Of a stretch of 52,963 nucleotides of DNA, positions 7,826-17,427 are shown in pieces. The position numbers and the translations under genes are program-made. Numbering within the stretch: position 1 is the stretch's first letter; each line of letters begins with the position of its first letter. The stretch comes from Sulfurovaceae bacterium (GTDB lineage: Bacteria > Campylobacterota > Campylobacteria > Campylobacterales > Sulfurovaceae). The DNA is taken from assembly GCA_016744805.1 (NCBI GenBank), contig JADGDQ010000010.1, positions 1 through 52,963 of the forward strand, in the 5' to 3' direction. The notes beneath the pieces are model-generated. The model saw only the letters and a list, made by a program, of their open reading frames with translations, was not told the origin of the DNA and searched no databases.

Positions 7826-10282
7826 TTATACCTTCCTTATTGTTACGATTTTATATCTATCACTACCAAAGAGTGTATAAATATCATGTGCACTTTTGAA
7901 ATCAGGGATAGAGACAATATCACCCTCCATTCTCTCATCTGCAACTACATCAAATAGCAGTGTAGTTTTGCCAAAGTCTACTTCTACTTTCTCACCCAAT
8001 GCTTCTGCTTTTGTACTACTTGCATAAATAGAGAATGTCTCAAAAATTTGATGTGCTTTATCAGAGAAATCATTAAACTGTCTCTGAGGATTACATCTAT
8101 ATGCTAGTTCACCTTCAACAATAGAACTTTCAGCAAATGGTTTTGGCTCATTTTTACCTGATCTTCGTCCAAGGTTTTTAAGTAAATATCCACGATTTTC
8201 TTGACCTTCATTTGTATAACCATTAGGAAGATCATCAAAATTAAGTGCTTGGAAACCTCTTTTAGATGCAAGTTTAGGAGTCCAATCAATAGTCAATAGT
8301 TCTCCACACTCTAAAGCATTCATAAGGTCATTTAACTCATACCCCTCATACTCTAATGCTACATTTGTTGGAGTGACTCTTTTGTGCATATTCGTAAGCG
8401 TTCCCTCTTGTTGGTTCATAGCTGGCATATCTAAATCACCATCACCCAATGCAGAGAGTCTAAAGTCACCATTTTCATTATAACCTACAGTATAACCTAC
8501 TGCTTTTTCATCAAGCTCACACAAGAGTGCAACACCCAATGAATTAGTTTTAGGTGGAATCATAGCTACTTTCATATCACAACTTTTTTCTATCAAAGCA
8601 ACAAGGTGTGCCAAGTTTTCGGCTTTTGGATGATAATAAAGGTCTTCTCCAACGATAAGAGAGAATGACTCTTTTTTCTTCATCATTTTTTCAAATGTTT
8701 CAGCAAATTTATCATTACCACCAAGAAGTGTTACTAAAGAGTTTCTCTCTACCTCTACCTCTTTTTCTAGCATCTTAGGAACTTTTTTACTTACTTCTTT
8801 GCTCTCGCCAGTTGCTTCATCTACAACAGTTTCAGTAACTGTTTCCATCACTCTCTCTTTGATAGTAATAGTCTCTGTAAAATGGAAAGAGTCAAGATAG
8901 CTTTTTGTACTCTCTTCTAACTTCTCTTTATCTGCAAATAGATCAAGAATCAAATAGAGTACTGCCTCTTCTAATCCTACTTTATGCGTAAAAGATAGTA
9001 CATTTTTACCCATATCTGCAATAAGACTATCAGCAATAGGATGAAAATAAAGACCTGCACCTTTATTCATTTTTTGGATATTATTAAAGGCATATCTTGC
9101 ATTTGGATTATCGTTTCGCAATGATGCCCCAACAGAAATAACAAAATCTGTTGTCATAATCTCTTTAAAGTCACTTCCATAAAGAAGTTGTCCTGCTGGT
9201 TTGCCATAGTATCTCAAAAATTTCTGAAAGGCATGCGCATCAGAATTTACTAACTTTTTGCCATACTTCTCTTTGAGCGTCTGAAGCATAAGTGCCTCTT
9301 CATTGCTAATAAGAGAATTAAATCGTATAGTATCTGCTTTTGTAAGGGCATCTACTGCATTATTAAAGGCTATTTCATCTTTGCCATTTATACGATTTTC
9401 AAAGTCATATCCAAATCGTCCTGCACCACATAATGATACATAATTCCACTCATTTGTTACACGGAATATTTTTTCTGTATTATCTTCTATAGAAGCTGGT
9501 TTGGTCTCATAATAGATTTGACATCCACTACTACAGTGTGCACAAGTAGCAGGGATTCGTTTGAGATCCCATGCATTTGTAGTATAAACAAAGTCTCTAC
9601 TTACTAATGCACCCACAGGACATACAGCAATACACTCACCACAATCACTACAGTTTGTCTGATCAGTTCCATTGCTAGGAACAATCACAGATTTTTGAAG
9701 CTTATTCCACATAGCATAGGCATCTTTAGGCATAGAGTCTTTCAACTCTTTTCCTAGCTTCTCTCCACCTCTTGGACCTGTTTTGATAGATGCATCACCC
9801 ATCATATCTTTACAAACAGTTACACATCGCTCACACACAATACAAAGACCTGCATCATAATGAAGAATACTACTCCAGTCTACAGATTCTCTTTTGGTAT
9901 CAGGAATCATATAACTTTGAGAATCTACAGCTAATTCAAGTGTGTAGTTTTGTAACTCACACTCACCACTTTGGTCACAAACACCACACTGAAGAGGATG
10001 GTTCACATCATAGACTTCCATAATGGCTCTACGCTCTTCAAGTATCTCCTCTGTAGTCGTTGTAACTTCCATTCCATCTTTTGCTTTTGCGTTACATGCA
10101 TAGACTCTTTTTCCATCAGCTTCTACAAGACAGATACGACAAGCAAGTGTTGGCGAACATCGTGTCAAGTAGCAAATAGCAGGGACAAAGACATCATTAG
10201 CACGAGCAGCATTTAAAATATATTCACCCTCTTGGGTTTTATACTCAACACCGTCAATCTTAATCGTTATTTCATTACTCAT
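7826..10282 (-). CDS. nuoG: NADH-quinone oxidoreductase subunit G, copy 1
   Basis: Iron-sulfur subunit of the peripheral arm (818 residues), the downstream of two adjacent nuoG genes. An N-terminal [2Fe-2S] domain has C37, C48, C51 and C63. The HxxxCxxCxxxxxC site is H95, C99, C102, C108. Two ferredoxin-type motifs follow (C147/150/153/157 and C211/214/217/221), then an N7-type CxxCxxxC...C set (C247, C250, C254, C285). The rest is a molybdopterin-oxidoreductase-like domain without evident cofactor residues. Residues 470-512 form a Glu/Val/Lys/Thr-rich insertion absent from the neighbouring paralogue. The start lies one base after the nuoG2 stop. Paralogy is obvious from the shared SALGDGDLDMPA and NQQEG stretch. 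Confidence 0.95.
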   Translation of the reverse strand: MSNEITIKIDGVEYKTQEGEYILNAARANDVFVPAICYLTRCSPTLACRICLVEADGKRVYACNAKAKDGMEVTTTTEEILEERRAIMEVYDVNHPLQCGVCDQSGECELQNYTLELAVDSQSYMIPDTKRESVDWSSILHYDAGLCIVCERCVTVCKDMMGDASIKTGPRGGEKLGKELKDSMPKDAYAMWNKLQKSVIVPSNGTDQTNCSDCGECIAVCPVGALVSRDFVYTTNAWDLKRIPATCAHCSSGCQIYYETKPASIEDNTEKIFRVTNEWNYVSLCGAGRFGYDFENRINGKDEIAFNNAVDALTKADTIRFNSLISNEEALMLQTLKEKYGKKLVNSDAHAFQKFLRYYGKPAGQLLYGSDFKEIMTTDFVISVGASLRNDNPNARYAFNNIQKMNKGAGLYFHPIADSLIADMGKNVLSFTHKVGLEEAVLYLILDLFADKEKLEESTKSYLDSFHFTETITIKERVMETVTETVVDEATGESKEVSKKVPKMLEKEVEVERNSLVTLLGGNDKFAETFEKMMKKKESFSLIVGEDLYYHPKAENLAHLVALIEKSCDMKVAMIPPKTNSLGVALLCELDEKAVGYTVGYNENGDFRLSALGDGDLDMPAMNQQEGTLTNMHKRVTPTNVALEYEGYELNDLMNALECGELLTIDWTPKLASKRGFQALNFDDLPNGYTNEGQENRGYLLKNLGRRSGKNEPKPFAESSIVEGELAYRCNPQRQFNDFSDKAHQIFETFSIYASSTKAEALGEKVEVDFGKTTLLFDVVADERMEGDIVSIPDFKSAHDIYTLFGSDRYKIVTIRKV

Positions 10283-10283
10283 C

Positions 10284-12557
10284 TTAACTATCCATTGTTT
10301 CTAATTTGGGTTGACTAAATCTATAAGAGGATACCGTAGAGCTACTTAAGCCCATATCGAAGCTAGGGTTAATAGCTACAGTTCCCTTCATTGATGTATC
10401 AATCATAAACACTCTTTCATATAGCACACCATCTAGTTCAAATTTAATTTTTGCACCATCTTGGAGTTTTGTAATACTTGCAAATTGTGCAGATCCTCTC
10501 AAAAGAGCCTCTGTTTGTAACTGTTCACAACTATTAGTAAAGGTCGAAAACTGATTATTTGTGTTACAGTGATACACAACACTACCATCATAAGTAGGAA
10601 GTGTGCTTACTTCATCCAATTTACCATCTTTTTTGTAACGAGACTGCTTCAATAGATACCCACGATGTTCTTCTCCTATACTATTATAGTAATCAGGCAA
10701 GTCATCAAATTCTATTGATTGATACCCTTTTTCTATAGGAAGTTTTACTGTGTAATCTATTGTATTTATAGTATGAATACCTAAAGCATTGGCTATATCA
10801 TTAAGTATATATCCACCATAAGAGAGTCCTGCATTGGTAGGAACTACTCTTTTATCCAAAGAAGTAAATGAGCCTTCTTGTTGATTAAGTGCTGGCATAT
10901 CCAAATCACCATCACCCAAGGCACTTAAGACAAAATTAGCCTTTGCATTGTATCCTACACTATATCCTTGAGCATCATCATCCAAATCACAGAGGAGTGC
11001 AACACCTAAGGCATTTGTTGCAGGTGGTACAAGAAGTACTTCAAAGTCACTATATGCTTCAATAAGACCTAAAAGCTTTGCAATATTTTCAGCTTTAGGA
11101 TGTGTATAAATATCTGCACCCACGACTAAAGTAAAGCCTCTTTTTTTATCAAAAGAGTGAAGAAGAGCATCAAGCTCTTCTTCTCCAATATTACTCTCAG
11201 CACTTAAATTACCAATATCTAAATCATCTAAATATGCCTGTACTGCTTTTGTTGGTTTTTGACTATCAAGCAGTGTATGAGCAAGCAGTGCAGCTACACC
11301 CTCTTCACTTCCAACTTCATACTTGATAAATTGTGTAACAATAGACTGAATAGATGCATCTTCTATTGGATGCATATAGGCAACTCTTGCTCTTTCTCGT
11401 CTACTTGCCATCGTAATATGATATTTAACCATAGGATTATCATCATTAATACGCGTACCAAAAACAATAATACCTCTTGATGTTGAAAGATTTTTAAGGT
11501 TTCCGCTATAGAGTGATTTACCTGTCATACTACAAAATGCTTCTAAAAACTTTTGATAGCCTCTTGCTTCATTACAAATAAGCTTTGTTTGATACTTCTG
11601 CTTAATACTCTGAAGTATCATCGCCTCTTCGTTAGTAATTGTAGCTGTAAAGTTAATACTCTCTGCTTTTTTTACTGCTTCTACTGCTCTTGTAAATGCT
11701 TCACTATCTTTGCCTACAGATTCATTAGCATAATCAAATCCAAATCGTCCAGCTCCACACAAAGAAGAGAACTCATAATTATTTGTTACTCTATATATTT
11801 TCTTTTGTCTGTTTCCAATAGCTGTATCTTTTATCTCGTAACTCATTTGACATGTAGCACTACAATGAGAACAACTTGCAGGAATTTTTTCAAGCTCCCA
11901 TGCATTTGAAGAGTATTTAAAGTCTGTACTCACTAATGCTCCTACAGGGCATACAGACATACATTCACCACAATTACTACACTGTTCATCTTGTTTGGTA
12001 TTAATAATAGTAGAGTTATATCCCCCAGCTGAGATAGCTAAAACATCATCCCCTACAATTTGCGTACATACATGCACACATTTCTCACACATAATACATA
12101 AAGCAGGGTCATACGAAATAAAGCCCCAATTTTGTACTGGTCTATGCTGGTCTCTTGTAGTAAATGACTGCTGATCTACATCAAATTCCATAGTTTTATT
12201 TTGTAAGTCGCACTCACCACTCTTATCACAAACACCACATTCAAGTGGATGGTTTACATCATAGAGTTTCATAATACTTTGTCTTTGTTTGTCGATTGCA
12301 TCATTACTAGTTGTAACAACAGCACCATCAACAGCTTTCTCTTGGCAAGAGAGTATCATACCATCAACACCCTCTACATTTACCACACACATTCTACATG
12401 ATGCTATTGGCTCTACTTTGGTAAGGTAACACATAGTTGGTATATAAATGTCATTAGCTCTAGCGATAGTAAGTATCGTATCACCTTTGCTACCTTGACA
12501 ATTTTTTCCGTCTATTGTAAGTGTAATATTATTGGTATCTATTTTTTTTGCTGTCAT
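10284..12557 (-). CDS. nuoG: NADH-quinone oxidoreductase subunit G, copy 2
   Basis: Second NuoG-type subunit, 757 residues from the chosen start. The ATG at 12557 gives MTAKKIDTN and lies one base after the stop of the preceding gene. A longer reading from 12626 would overlap that gene by about 68 bases and adds sequence without family character. All cluster motifs of copy 1 are kept: N1b-type cysteines in the first 65 residues, HPLECGVCDKSGEC, CIMCEKCVHVC, CSNCGECMSVCP and the N7-type CSHCSATC with a later Cys in SLCGAGRFG. The C-terminal domain is clearly homologous to copy 1 but diverged, and lacks the charged insert. Both copies look intact, which suggests distinct roles, or both in one enzyme, rather than a decaying duplicate. 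Confidence 0.93.
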   Translation of the reverse strand: MTAKKIDTNNITLTIDGKNCQGSKGDTILTIARANDIYIPTMCYLTKVEPIASCRMCVVNVEGVDGMILSCQEKAVDGAVVTTSNDAIDKQRQSIMKLYDVNHPLECGVCDKSGECDLQNKTMEFDVDQQSFTTRDQHRPVQNWGFISYDPALCIMCEKCVHVCTQIVGDDVLAISAGGYNSTIINTKQDEQCSNCGECMSVCPVGALVSTDFKYSSNAWELEKIPASCSHCSATCQMSYEIKDTAIGNRQKKIYRVTNNYEFSSLCGAGRFGFDYANESVGKDSEAFTRAVEAVKKAESINFTATITNEEAMILQSIKQKYQTKLICNEARGYQKFLEAFCSMTGKSLYSGNLKNLSTSRGIIVFGTRINDDNPMVKYHITMASRRERARVAYMHPIEDASIQSIVTQFIKYEVGSEEGVAALLAHTLLDSQKPTKAVQAYLDDLDIGNLSAESNIGEEELDALLHSFDKKRGFTLVVGADIYTHPKAENIAKLLGLIEAYSDFEVLLVPPATNALGVALLCDLDDDAQGYSVGYNAKANFVLSALGDGDLDMPALNQQEGSFTSLDKRVVPTNAGLSYGGYILNDIANALGIHTINTIDYTVKLPIEKGYQSIEFDDLPDYYNSIGEEHRGYLLKQSRYKKDGKLDEVSTLPTYDGSVVYHCNTNNQFSTFTNSCEQLQTEALLRGSAQFASITKLQDGAKIKFELDGVLYERVFMIDTSMKGTVAINPSFDMGLSSSTVSSYRFSQPKLETMDS

Positions 12558-12558
12558 A

Positions 12559-14568
12559 TTACACCGCCACCATTGAAATATAGTAACAACGCATACATCG
12601 TTCAGACTCTGCAAGTGCTTCTTCACCTGTAAAACCTAGATTGACCTCTTTGTTATTATCTTTTCGCTCATCTACCCCAAGTTTTTCACTCTCTGCTCGT
12701 GGTAAACCTGGCATCCAGCCTGTAACTTTCTCTTTTTTATCATAGACTCTCAACTTATTAAGGTGATCTTCCATAATCTCATCATCAGTAAGTGATATTT
12801 TGCCATCATAAATATAACGGCTTATTACTGAAGCTGCTCTTTTGGCTTGTCCTACTGCATTTACAATAGTCATAGGACCATATTCGCAATCTCCTGAGGC
12901 AAAAAGTCCTTCTCTACTTGTCATATAATCTTTACCATTAGTAAGAATAGTATTCCAAGAAGTTAGTTTAACTTCCCACTCATCAGGTAAAAGTTGTAAA
13001 TCAGCAGCTTGTGAAACAGCAGGAATAAGATAATCTGCTTCTATCTCAAAGTCACCATCTTCAATCTTTAATAATTGTGCTCTTCCACCATTTGGATCAG
13101 GAACGAGTTCAAATTTATTGATAAGGAGTTTTGTAAGTTGATTATCTTCATCATATATCTTCTCTACAGCCGAATGGAATACAAACTCTACACCCTCTTC
13201 TACTGCTTCGTGATACTCCTCATAGGTTGTATTACGGATAATAGTCTTCTCATCACGACGATAAATCATCACAACTCGTTTAGCCCCTTCACGGATAGAA
13301 CATCGTACAACATCCATAGAGGTAAATCCACCACCAACACAGACTACAGTTTTATCTTTGAGTTCATTTGATGCGGAGGAACCAATGCCATATTTACTCC
13401 ATAAATTTACCTTGTCGAGCATATCTATAGCACCCCAGTACCCATCCATATCTGGTCGTTCATTTTCTGCACGAACTTTCTTGGAAAGACGAGTACCAAA
13501 AGCCAACATTGTTGCATCATACTCTGCGTCAATCTCTTTGAGTCTAGTAGCATCAACACGATGGTTGGAATAAACAGTAACTGCTTCCATAGAAGTTACA
13601 AGTTCAATATCTTTGTTATATTTGTCTATAGGCATACGATACTCAGGTACACCTACAGCAACTTCACCACCAAGTACTGGTAACTCTTCAAAAATATCAA
13701 CCTTGATACCTTCTAAAGCCAAATAATAAGCTGTAGTCAAACCAGCAGGACCAGCACCAATAATGGCTACTTTCTTACCATCATTTTTCAAAGGTTTTGG
13801 CTCGTAAGGGTGCATCCAACCCAAGCCATGATCAGTCTCGTAATCAGCACCTAATCTTTTGAGTTCCATAATAGCTATAGGCTCATCAAGATTTGTTCTT
13901 CTACACGCATCTTCACATGGATGTGGGCAGACGCGTCCACAGGTGTGTGCTAGAGGCATAGTCTGCCGTGTAGCAGAGAGAGATTCAGAAAAAACCATAT
14001 CTCTTACACCCTCAATATAGGCAGGAATATCCACATGTGCAGGACACATATCTGTACACGGTGCAGTAACTTTGGCTATATAGTTAACATCTGCATTATA
14101 ATGTTTAGAAGGTGTTTGATTATCTATAACATAATCAAACTGATCTTTATAATGCTCCATCAAATCTAATATTGGCTTTGGTACAGTTCGTCCTATCTCG
14201 CATTTAGAAGTGAGCATCATCGTCTCACTTACCTCTTTAAGGTGTTCTATATCAGCTGTAGTACCCTCACCTCTTGCTATTTTATCAAGAAGGTCAAAAA
14301 GTATCCGTCCACCCCATCGTCCAGGTGCACATCTACCACAGGCTTCTGAATACACTTGATACTGAGCTGCATACTCTGTTGCAAGTCTTATAGCATCTAT
14401 ATCCTCTTGGAATATTGCTACACCGTCCCATCCGATAAAAGCTTTGGAGCTTCTATCGGCAGTGTAATCCGCAGGAAGTTTAAATGCTGATGTACCCCAC
14501 TCTTCAGATGATTTACCACGATTGTCGATAAACTCATCTTGCCAAGTGGAGAAAACAACTTGTGACAT
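12559..14568 (-). CDS. NuoF-position flavoprotein: NuoF-type 4Fe-4S remnant fused to GltD-like NAD(P) oxidoreductase
   Basis: This gene occupies the nuoF position but is not a normal NuoF (669 residues). Residues 70-150 resemble the C-terminal [4Fe-4S] helical domain of NuoF, with C77 and C80 in CGRCAPG and C123 in TSKCEIGR; the third canonical Cys is Gly83. Residues 168-240 are a GltD/DPD-type double-cluster domain (C171, C175, C210, C214, C218, C222, in CGRVCPHPCEDACRR). Then come an FAD-binding Rossmann fold (GAGPAGL at 271), an NAD(P)-binding fold (GGGFTS at 412, RR at 437) and the second FAD motif (GLFASGDCEYGP near 554). C658 and C661 sit at the end. The FMN/NADH-binding half of NuoF is missing. 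Its start shares one base with the preceding stop. Probable electron-entry subunit of complex I; the donor (NADH, NADPH or ferredoxin) cannot be told from sequence. Confidence 0.85.
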   Translation of the reverse strand: MSQVVFSTWQDEFIDNRGKSSEEWGTSAFKLPADYTADRSSKAFIGWDGVAIFQEDIDAIRLATEYAAQYQVYSEACGRCAPGRWGGRILFDLLDKIARGEGTTADIEHLKEVSETMMLTSKCEIGRTVPKPILDLMEHYKDQFDYVIDNQTPSKHYNADVNYIAKVTAPCTDMCPAHVDIPAYIEGVRDMVFSESLSATRQTMPLAHTCGRVCPHPCEDACRRTNLDEPIAIMELKRLGADYETDHGLGWMHPYEPKPLKNDGKKVAIIGAGPAGLTTAYYLALEGIKVDIFEELPVLGGEVAVGVPEYRMPIDKYNKDIELVTSMEAVTVYSNHRVDATRLKEIDAEYDATMLAFGTRLSKKVRAENERPDMDGYWGAIDMLDKVNLWSKYGIGSSASNELKDKTVVCVGGGFTSMDVVRCSIREGAKRVVMIYRRDEKTIIRNTTYEEYHEAVEEGVEFVFHSAVEKIYDEDNQLTKLLINKFELVPDPNGGRAQLLKIEDGDFEIEADYLIPAVSQAADLQLLPDEWEVKLTSWNTILTNGKDYMTSREGLFASGDCEYGPMTIVNAVGQAKRAASVISRYIYDGKISLTDDEIMEDHLNKLRVYDKKEKVTGWMPGLPRAESEKLGVDERKDNNKEVNLGFTGEEALAESERCMRCYYISMVAV

Positions 14569-14873
14569 TACTCAGCCTTCTCTTCATCAGTCGGGGAAGA
14601 CTCTTCATTTTTTAAAGATTTTAATCTCTCTTGACGAATATTTTCATCAACTTTTTTAACGACAATAGTCCAGTCAACTTCATTAAATTTTAGTGAATTC
14701 ATAAGGTCATGTCCTGATGCTTTGATAACATCTGCACTCTTTTGAATAGAAGAAAAATCACCAACTTCAAAAAGGAAAATACCAACTTCACCAGTTTTTA
14801 ACTCTTTGTCAATCAATTCGCTCATTCTATCATAGAATTCATTTTTCAAATGTCTTAAATCATATCTTTGCAT
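14568..14873 (-). CDS. small NuoE-position subunit (Campylobacterota type)
   Basis: A 101-residue soluble protein encoded where nuoE would be. It has no cysteine at all, so it cannot carry the [2Fe-2S] cluster N1a of true NuoE (four Cys, about 160 residues). The first 80 residues look like a compact alpha/beta fold (RYDLRHLKNEFYDRM, then GIFLFEVGDF). The C-terminus is Lys/Glu rich. Helicobacter and Campylobacter complex I operons also carry a short non-canonical protein here, so I assign it by position. It probably acts as a structural partner of the neighbouring flavoprotein. The stop overlaps the next start by one base. Confidence 0.75.
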   Translation of the reverse strand: MQRYDLRHLKNEFYDRMSELIDKELKTGEVGIFLFEVGDFSSIQKSADVIKASGHDLMNSLKFNEVDWTIVVKKVDENIRQERLKSLKNEESSPTDEEKAE

Positions 14874-14882
14874 TGTGCCTCC

Positions 14883-16112
14883 TTAGCGGTCAACTTCACC
14901 AAATACAATATTGGTACTACCAATAATCGTAACAACATCTGCGATATAGGTTCCTACCAAAATCTCTTGTAACAATCCTGTATGGAAGAAACTAGGAGCT
15001 CTACATTTCAATCTATATGCATACGGTTCACCCTCTGACTTAATATAGAATCCAAGTTCACCTTTTGGTGACTCTGTAGGAGCATATACCTCACCTACTG
15101 GTGGTCTCATACCTTGAGTAACTAGCACAAAATGTTGCATCAAAGCATAATTTTGTGTCATAATCTCCTCTTTTGGTGCAGAGATATATTGTGGTGCATG
15201 TGCCATGAGTTTTGGCTCAGTTTTATCATACATTGGAATAAGTTGTTTTAATATTCTTACAGACTGTCTCATCTCTTCCATATAAAGAGCATAGCGTCCA
15301 TAACTATCACGCTTATCAGAAATAGGAACATCAAAATCAAGTTCTCCATAAAGCTCATACGGCTCTTCTTTACGAATATCATATTTGATTCCAGAACCTC
15401 TAATCATAACACCTGTACAGCCCCAAGAGAGAGCATCTTCAGGAGTAAGCACACCTACATCTTCAAGACGCATTTTCCAGATTCTATTCTCTGTCAAAAG
15501 TGCTTCATAAGTGTGTTCTAGTTCATAGTTTACTTTTGTACAAAACTTAGATAGGTCTGTGAGCCAGTTCTTTGGAAGATCTAGTGGCACACCACCAATA
15601 CGCACAGCAGAGTGAGTCAATCTTGCACCACAGTAGTCTTCCATTAAATCCATAGCAAACTCTCTCTCACGGAATGCATATAAGAATACAGACATAGCCC
15701 CAACATCAAGTGCATGTGTTGCAACAAAAAAGAGGTGAGAGATAATACGGTTAAGTTCAAGAAGCATAGTACGAATTACCTGTGCTCTTCTAGGAACTTC
15801 CAAACCTATTAATCGTTCTACACTCAGTGCATACGCGTAATTATTTGATGTAGAAGCAATATAGTCTAGTCTATCTGTTGTTGGCAAAAACTCATTATAA
15901 GTCATATTCTCTGCCATCTTTTCAATACCACGGTGAAGATACCCAATATCTGGATATGCTTTTGTGACAAGCTCACCATCTAGTTCTAGCACTAATCGTA
16001 ACTGACCGTGTGCAGATGGGTGTTGTGGACCAAAGTTGATCACCATTGTATTGTCATCTCGTTCAAAATTGAGGTTTTCAAAGAATGGGGTTAATTTATT
16101 GGTTACTTGCAT
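14883..16112 (-). CDS. nuoD: NADH-quinone oxidoreductase subunit D
   Basis: The 49-kDa subunit of complex I (409 residues), which forms the quinone-binding pocket together with NuoB. The family signature [22 protein letters not shown] appears near residue 26, with the conserved His of the quinone site in the PQHPSAHG loop. Further hallmarks are [14 protein letters not shown] near 55, [19 protein letters not shown] near 80 and the C-terminal [18 protein letters not shown]. The protein is separate from NuoC, not fused as in some bacteria. It lies nine bases after nuoC. Confidence 0.97.
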   Translation of the reverse strand: MQVTNKLTPFFENLNFERDDNTMVINFGPQHPSAHGQLRLVLELDGELVTKAYPDIGYLHRGIEKMAENMTYNEFLPTTDRLDYIASTSNNYAYALSVERLIGLEVPRRAQVIRTMLLELNRIISHLFFVATHALDVGAMSVFLYAFREREFAMDLMEDYCGARLTHSAVRIGGVPLDLPKNWLTDLSKFCTKVNYELEHTYEALLTENRIWKMRLEDVGVLTPEDALSWGCTGVMIRGSGIKYDIRKEEPYELYGELDFDVPISDKRDSYGRYALYMEEMRQSVRILKQLIPMYDKTEPKLMAHAPQYISAPKEEIMTQNYALMQHFVLVTQGMRPPVGEVYAPTESPKGELGFYIKSEGEPYAYRLKCRAPSFFHTGLLQEILVGTYIADVVTIIGSTNIVFGEVDR

Positions 16113-16121
16113 GCTCTCTCC

Positions 16122-16913
16122 CTACTTTCTTTTCTTCAGCGTTGTTGTACCTGTAGTATAGTCAACCATAAATGTTTCACTATAGGCTATTGGATTCTCT
16201 TCTTCTTTTCCTTCTTCAATTTCAGCACCAAATGGAACTTCATATCCAACTCTTGAGAATCTTTGAGAATCATAACGCTCTACACTAGCAGGGTCTCTAT
16301 TTTCTGGACCAACTACATCACGATACTCTTTACCAAAGATTTTATCAACCTCATACCAAGAAGCAAACTCATCTCCATGGAGTGGATAGGTCTTGAGTAG
16401 TGGATACCCTTCCCAGTCATCAGGCATAAGTATTCTTTTCATAAATGGATGGTTGTTTGCTTTGATACCAAACATATCAAACATCTCTCGTTCTGCAAAG
16501 TTTGCACTCTTAAACAGAGGAACAACACTCTCTACCGCTTCATCTTTTTTGATACGACATACAACTCGTACTCGTTTTGCTTCTGTGAGATTGAGCATTT
16601 GATAAAATACTTCAAACTCACCATCTTGTGCCAAATAATCTACAGCACTTAGCTCTGAACACATAGCATATCCACATGCATCACGAAGTGTTTGAAGTGT
16701 TTTGAAATTATCTGTAGCATTAATAACAATACGAAGCTGACCTATCTGAACTCCAACATCTTTGATAGTAACTACATTAGAAATAGTCTTAACAACACTC
16801 TCAAAATGAGAGCCTGCTTCTACTTCTGAAGTAGGTACTCGTGGAGCAACCCAAAATCTATCAGTATAATATGATTTTTTTTGTACATTATCTTTTGGTG
16901 TATATTTTCTCAT
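16122..16913 (-). CDS. nuoC: NADH-quinone oxidoreductase subunit C
   Basis: The 30-kDa subunit of complex I (263 residues). The diagnostic block FAEREMFDMFGIKANNHP, followed by RILMPDDWEGYPL, lies at roughly residues 139-175. The N-terminal 40 residues and an acidic C-terminal extension of about 80 residues (with GKEEENPIAYSE) extend the core domain. It is a scaffold subunit and carries no redox centre. The start is one base after the nuoB stop, and the gene is part of the operon. Confidence 0.95.
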   Translation of the reverse strand: MRKYTPKDNVQKKSYYTDRFWVAPRVPTSEVEAGSHFESVVKTISNVVTIKDVGVQIGQLRIVINATDNFKTLQTLRDACGYAMCSELSAVDYLAQDGEFEVFYQMLNLTEAKRVRVVCRIKKDEAVESVVPLFKSANFAEREMFDMFGIKANNHPFMKRILMPDDWEGYPLLKTYPLHGDEFASWYEVDKIFGKEYRDVVGPENRDPASVERYDSQRFSRVGYEVPFGAEIEEGKEEENPIAYSETFMVDYTTGTTTLKKRK

Positions 16914-16914
16914 C

Positions 16915-17427
16915 TTATACTATCCTCTGCTTCACATTTTTTTTCATATCCGCAGACTCTCTTCGGATTTTTTTCTGAAGCATCATCATAGCATATTGCA
17001 ATGTTTCAGGTCGTGGAGCACAGCCTGGAAGATAAATATCTACAGGAACTATTCTATCCACACCTTGCACTGTTGCATAGGTATTAAACATACCACCTGT
17101 ATTTGCACAAGACCCCATAGAAATAACCCATTTTGGCTCAGACATTTGGTCATATAGTCTGCGTGCAAACTCTGCGTGTTTTTTAGAGAGTGTTCCTGCA
17201 AGTATCATAACATCTGCTTGTCTTGGTGACGCTCTAAAAATCGTACCCATTCTATCAAAGTCATAACGACTCGCGCCAGATGCCATCATCTCAATAGCAC
17301 AACAAGCCAAACCATAAGTGAGTGGCCAGAGGGAATTAGATCGTCCCCAGTTTACTAATTTATCTACTGATGTTAGTGCTATTGGTAGACCTGCTGATGA
17401 GGCATAATTTACTTGATGCTGTGCCAT
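16915..17427 (-). CDS. nuoB: NADH-quinone oxidoreductase subunit B (cluster N2)
   Basis: The PSST subunit (170 residues), which carries the terminal [4Fe-4S] cluster N2 that reduces quinone. The four ligands are visible: tandem C42-C43 in [10 protein letters not shown]107 in [12 protein letters not shown] and C136 in LPGCAPRPE. Length is normal. The start overlaps the end of nuoA by 19 bases. An alternative internal start would remove the first residues without loss of motifs, but MAQHQVNYA is favoured by spacing and typical length. Confidence 0.97.
   Translation of the reverse strand: MAQHQVNYASSAGLPIALTSVDKLVNWGRSNSLWPLTYGLACCAIEMMASGASRYDFDRMGTIFRASPRQADVMILAGTLSKKHAEFARRLYDQMSEPKWVISMGSCANTGGMFNTYATVQGVDRIVPVDIYLPGCAPRPETLQYAMMMLQKKIRRESADMKKNVKQRIV

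Noticed and set aside
9790-10216. Plus-strand open frames opposite nuoG1
   Set aside because: They lie wholly antisense to a clearly conserved gene, lack ribosome binding sites and encode Cys/His-rich sequence that mirrors the cluster motifs.
11553-11909. 118-residue plus-strand frame inside nuoG2
   Set aside because: Antisense shadow of a conserved gene; its composition is Cys/Ser/Phe rich, as expected for a shadow of the cysteine motifs.
10284-12626. Longer nuoG2 from 12626
   Set aside because: The extra 23 residues overlap the preceding gene and have no family character; the ATG at 12557 follows the preceding stop by one base.
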